Assembly: GCA_026986085.1 (NCBI GenBank)
Contig: JALSPE010000158.1
Span: forward strand, 1-7,131
Direction: 5' to 3'
Origin: Campylobacteraceae bacterium
Lineage (GTDB): Bacteria > Campylobacterota > Campylobacteria > Campylobacterales > Sulfurovaceae
Length of the DNA: 7,131 nt
The notes beneath the pieces were generated by a model, which did not search any database, was not told the origin of the DNA, and saw only the letters and a program-made list of their open reading frames with translations. This document shows positions 4,776-7,131 of this stretch, in pieces (the first letter of the stretch is position 1; each line of letters opens with the position of its first letter). The position numbers and the translations under genes are program-made.

Positions 4776-5666
4776 CTATACCTTTAATTCAAGCTTTGCC
4801 TTGCTCTTTAATATATATCTTACACCATTTAATACAAAATCAACCTCATTAGCATGTAGCATTAATCTATCTGCACCACTAAATTTTACTCTATCTTCTA
4901 TAGATAACCTATCCTCTAAATATGCTTCTGAAATATTAAAATCTACACCATAAAGAGGGTCTCCTAAAATTGGATGTTTCATGTGAAACAAATGAATTCT
5001 TATTTGATGAGTCCTCCCTGTTAATGGAGTAACCTCCAATAAAGAAGCATCAATATCTTCTCTATATTGTAATCGTTTAAAGAGCGTTTTTGCCTCTTTC
5101 CCATTGCTATTAATCTCTACTTTATGCTTAGAAGTAGAGTAATCATCTCTAATTTTTATAGCCTTATCAACACTAAAACTCTCATCAGTTTTACCTCTTA
5201 CCCACGCTAGATATCTCTTTTGTATTAGCTTTTTCTCAAACATCCCTTTTAATAAAATTTCACTCTCTCTATCTTTAGAAGCAATAACAATGCCAGAAGT
5301 CTCTTGATCAATTCTGTGAACTCCATTAGCTCTCTCTCCTCCAAATCTTCTAATCTCATCCAAAAGAGAGTAGGGGGTTAATACCTTATTTGGATGAACC
5401 AAAACTCCACTTGGCTTATCAAATATCATAAACTCTTTAGTGCTAAATATGGGTTTTAAATCTTTAGATTTAGGAATAAATCTCAACACTTTCATATCCC
5501 CATCAATAAATTGATTTTTACTATTTATAGTTTTATCATTACAAATTAATCTGCCTTTATCTATAATCTTTTGAGCCTCTCTCATTTCGATACTATATCT
5601 ATCCATCAAAACTCTAAAAGCCATAGTCGGCTCATTAACTCTAAACTCATCAAAACCAAACGGCAT
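4776..5666 (-). CDS. RluA-family pseudouridine synthase
   Basis: The 296-residue product should isomerise uridine to pseudouridine in rRNA or tRNA. The region around residues 15-60 looks like an S4-type RNA-binding segment (LMDRYSIEMREAQKIIDKG). The catalytic domain follows, with FDKPSGVLVHP (82-92), the family signature HRIDQETSG (117-125) containing catalytic Asp120, and GRTHQIRIHL (217-226) leading to HPILGDPLYG (231-240). These place it in the RluA/RluC/RluD group, but the target uridine cannot be assigned. Gln in HRIDQETSG, where Lys, Arg or a similar residue is more usual, is a mild departure. The ribosome binding site AAAAGGG lies five bases before the ATG on the minus strand. It diverges from purB, sharing a 49-base promoter region. 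A parS-like 16-mer overlaps the codons for FHMKH (227-231). Confidence 0.93.
   Translation of the reverse strand: MPFGFDEFRVNEPTMAFRVLMDRYSIEMREAQKIIDKGRLICNDKTINSKNQFIDGDMKVLRFIPKSKDLKPIFSTKEFMIFDKPSGVLVHPNKVLTPYSLLDEIRRFGGERANGVHRIDQETSGIVIASKDRESEILLKGMFEKKLIQKRYLAWVRGKTDESFSVDKAIKIRDDYSTSKHKVEINSNGKEAKTLFKRLQYREDIDASLLEVTPLTGRTHQIRIHLFHMKHPILGDPLYGVDFNISEAYLEDRLSIEDRVKFSGADRLMLHANEVDFVLNGVRYILKSKAKLELKV
4975..4990 (+). promoter_or_regulatory. parS-like site 3 (inside the RluA-family gene)
   Basis: TGTTTCATGTGAAACA is an exact second copy, in the same orientation, 218 bases from the intergenic site. It lies in coding sequence for residues FHMKH between two conserved RluA motifs, so the element is embedded where the protein tolerates variation. 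Confidence 0.65.
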
Positions 5667-5674
5667 ATAAACCC

Positions 5675-5701
5675 TTTTTTAGTATAATAATATCTAAAAA
5701 A
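5675..5701. promoter_or_regulatory. Symmetrical divergent promoter between the RluA-family gene and purB
   Basis: TTTTTTAG (5675-5682) and CTAAAAAA (5694-5701) are perfect 8-bp inverted repeats around TATAATAATAT (5683-5693). The purB -10 is TATAAT at 5683-5688. The minus-strand -10 for the pseudouridine synthase is probably TATTAT, read from 5692 to 5687. The two -10 boxes overlap, so polymerase can serve only one gene at a time. Both transcripts then enter similar AAGGG ribosome binding sites (5705-5709 plus; 5672-5676 minus). Confidence 0.55.
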
Positions 5702-5715
5702 GTTAAGGGTTTGTT

Positions 5716-7047
5716 ATGGTAGAGAGATACGCAAGAGAAGAGATGAAAAGTAAATGGAGTATTCAAGCAAAATATCAAGCTTGGCTAGATGTAGAGTTAG
5801 CAGTTGTAAAAGCGTGGAACAAGCTTGGGTTAATACCAGATGAAGATGCAAAAAAGATAGTAGAAAATGCTAAATTTAGTGTAGAGAGAATTGATGAAAT
5901 AGAAGCCATCACAAGACACGATTTAATAGCATTTACAACAAGTGTTGCAGAGAGTCTTGGTGAAGAGAGTAGATGGTTCCACTACGGAATGACAAGTTCA
6001 GATACAGTAGATTCAGCTGTTGCACTACAGATGAAAGATTCGCTAGAGTTAATTATAGAAGATGTGAAAATGGTTATGGAGTCAATTAAAAAAAGAGCAC
6101 AAGAGCACAAGATGACTCTAATGGTAGGCAGGAGCCACGGAATTCACGGAGAGCCAATAACCTTTGGCTTGGTATTAGCAGTCTGGTATGACGAAATGAA
6201 ACGCCACTTAGAAAACCTAGAGCAAACACTAGAAGTTATTAGTGTTGGGCAAATAAGTGGGGCAATGGGTAACTTTGCACACGCACCACTTGAGCTTGAA
6301 GAGTATGCAATGGCAGAGCTAGGTCTTAAACCTGCACCAGTTAGCAACCAAGTAATACAAAGAGACAGATATGCAAGATTAGCTACAGCCCTAGCACTAC
6401 TAGCTAGTTCAATAGAAAAATTTGCAGTAGAGATAAGACACCTTCAAAGAACAGAAGTTTACGAAGCAGAAGAGTTTTTTGCAAAAGGTCAAAAAGGCAG
6501 CTCTGCAATGCCACACAAAAGAAACCCAATCCTAACAGAAAACATAACAGGCTTAGCTAGAATTATAAGAGCATACGCAAACCCAGCAATGGAAAATGTA
6601 GCACTTTGGCACCAAAGAGATATTAGCCACAGCTCAACAGAGAGATTTTGGCTACCAGATAGCTTTGTTACTACAGACTTTATGCTTCACCGTTTCAATG
6701 GCGTAATTAGCAAACTAACAGTAATGCCAGAGAATATGATGAAAAACCTAAATCTAACAGGAGGTTTAGTATTTAGCCAAAGAGTTTTACTAGAGTTGCC
6801 AAAAGCAGGAGTAAGCCGAGAAGATGCATACAAAATAGTTCAAAGAAACGCAATGAAAGTTTGGGAAGAGATACAAAAGGGAAAACCAACTACAAACGAA
6901 AAAGGCGAGAGCCTATATCTACAATATCTATTAAGTGATGAAGAGCTAAGAAGTAAATTAAGCCAAGAGCAAATAAGAGAGTGCTTTAATTTCGACTACT
7001 ACACCAAAAATGTAGATAAGATTTTCGACAGAGTATTTAAAGATTAA
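5716..7047 (+). CDS. purB: Adenylosuccinate lyase PurB
   Basis: PurB acts twice in purine synthesis, releasing fumarate from SAICAR to give AICAR and from adenylosuccinate to give AMP; it is a cytoplasmic homotetramer. The 443-residue product matches the usual bacterial length. The fumarase/aspartase superfamily signature GSSAMPHKRNP is at 261-271, with catalytic Ser263 on the mobile loop. TRHDL (67-71) holds His68 and GRSHGIHGEP (138-147) holds the catalytic general-acid His141; TSSD (93-96) is also conserved. The start follows TTAAGGG (5703-5709) by six bases and gives the family's short N-terminus before the helical region. AICAR is also released by the HisF reaction, so purB and hisF meet at the same metabolite. 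The gene is transcribed away from the pseudouridine synthase gene. Confidence 0.98.
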   Translation: MVERYAREEMKSKWSIQAKYQAWLDVELAVVKAWNKLGLIPDEDAKKIVENAKFSVERIDEIEAITRHDLIAFTTSVAESLGEESRWFHYGMTSSDTVDSAVALQMKDSLELIIEDVKMVMESIKKRAQEHKMTLMVGRSHGIHGEPITFGLVLAVWYDEMKRHLENLEQTLEVISVGQISGAMGNFAHAPLELEEYAMAELGLKPAPVSNQVIQRDRYARLATALALLASSIEKFAVEIRHLQRTEVYEAEEFFAKGQKGSSAMPHKRNPILTENITGLARIIRAYANPAMENVALWHQRDISHSSTERFWLPDSFVTTDFMLHRFNGVISKLTVMPENMMKNLNLTGGLVFSQRVLLELPKAGVSREDAYKIVQRNAMKVWEEIQKGKPTTNEKGESLYLQYLLSDEELRSKLSQEQIRECFNFDYYTKNVDKIFDRVFKD

Positions 7048-7067
7048 GAATCATTATCAAAACTCTT

Positions 7068-7094
7068 AAAGAGAAGAAAATATTTTCTCTCTTT
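7068..7094 (+). terminator. Hairpin downstream of purB
   Basis: AAAGAGA (7068-7074), a bulged A, GAAAAT (7076-7081), then ATTTTC (7082-7087) and TCTCTTT (7088-7094) form a stem of up to 13 bp with one bulge, starting 20 bases after the purB stop. The 3' arm is pyrimidine-rich but no clean T-run follows. It is a moderate terminator candidate. Confidence 0.4.
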
Positions 7095-7106
7095 CAAATC
7101 TAAAAC

Positions 7107-7131
7107 AAAAAGTAGAAAGATCTAAGTTTTT
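7107..7131 (+). terminator. Possible terminator cut by the window end
   Basis: AAAAA (7107-7111) and TTTTT (7127-7131) flank TAGA (7113-7116), loop AAGA, TCTA (7121-7124), with a small internal mismatch. The T-run reaches the last base of the window, so its true length is unknown. It could work together with the hairpin just upstream. Confidence 0.3.

Noticed and set aside
4756..4953. Plus-strand open frame of 65 codons starting in the parS-like palindrome
   Set aside because: It lies almost wholly antisense to the C-terminal part of the RluA-family gene, has no good ribosome binding site, and its protein looks like a reversed AT-rich shadow.

Overview
The window is strongly AT-rich. It has T-rich TATAAT-type promoters, AAGGA-type ribosome binding sites, and a gene order (hisF, a nucleosidase/phosphorylase-family gene, rlmN, then an RluA-family gene divergent from purB) that points to the Campylobacterota (Epsilonproteobacteria). 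A Sulfurimonas-like or Arcobacter-like genome is plausible, but this is inferred from sequence style and gene content, not from a database search.

Layout. Positions 46-1854 hold three separately promoted single genes: a divergent ClpP-like serine protease, a small secreted mono-heme cytochrome c behind a near-perfect Fur box, and a secreted DUF2059 protein. Positions 2068-4463 are a tight housekeeping operon: hisF (TTG start), a purine nucleoside phosphorylase/hydrolase-family gene whose ATG directly follows the hisF stop, and rlmN, whose GTG start overlaps the preceding stop. Positions 4464-4775 contain no long gene. They hold a 162-nt, almost completely self-complementary element directly after the rlmN stop, a 29-codon membrane-peptide gene with a strong ribosome binding site, and a parS-like palindrome. 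Positions 4776-5666 encode an RluA-family pseudouridine synthase on the minus strand. It diverges from purB (5716-7047) over a compact, symmetrical promoter region. The window ends in purB's AT-rich downstream region, with hairpins.

Two things stand out. First, the same 16-mer, TGTTTCATGTGAAACA, occurs exactly three times within 1.85 kb (3141-3156 in reverse orientation, 4757-4772, 4975-4990). It differs at one central base from the general bacterial parS consensus TGTTTCACGTGAAACA. This looks like a ParB-binding centromere cluster and would place the window near the replication origin. Second, the element at 4464-4625 pairs with itself end to end without a single indel. Of the 20 positions that are not Watson-Crick, 11 are G-U compatible on the plus strand and only one is A-C. 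TTTAA flanks it on both sides. Removing the element and one TTTAA copy restores a compact junction in which the rlmN stop is followed at once by the small gene's ribosome binding site. It therefore looks like an ERIC/MITE-like insertion that split an operon, supplied a new outward promoter and may be maintained as an RNA hairpin.

Functionally the genes cover histidine synthesis (hisF), purine synthesis and salvage (purB, phosphorylase-family gene), ribosomal and other RNA modification (rlmN, RluA family), periplasmic heme chemistry under probable iron control (cytochrome c), and proteolysis (ClpP-like). No CRISPR array, tRNA, rRNA or complete insertion sequence was seen.
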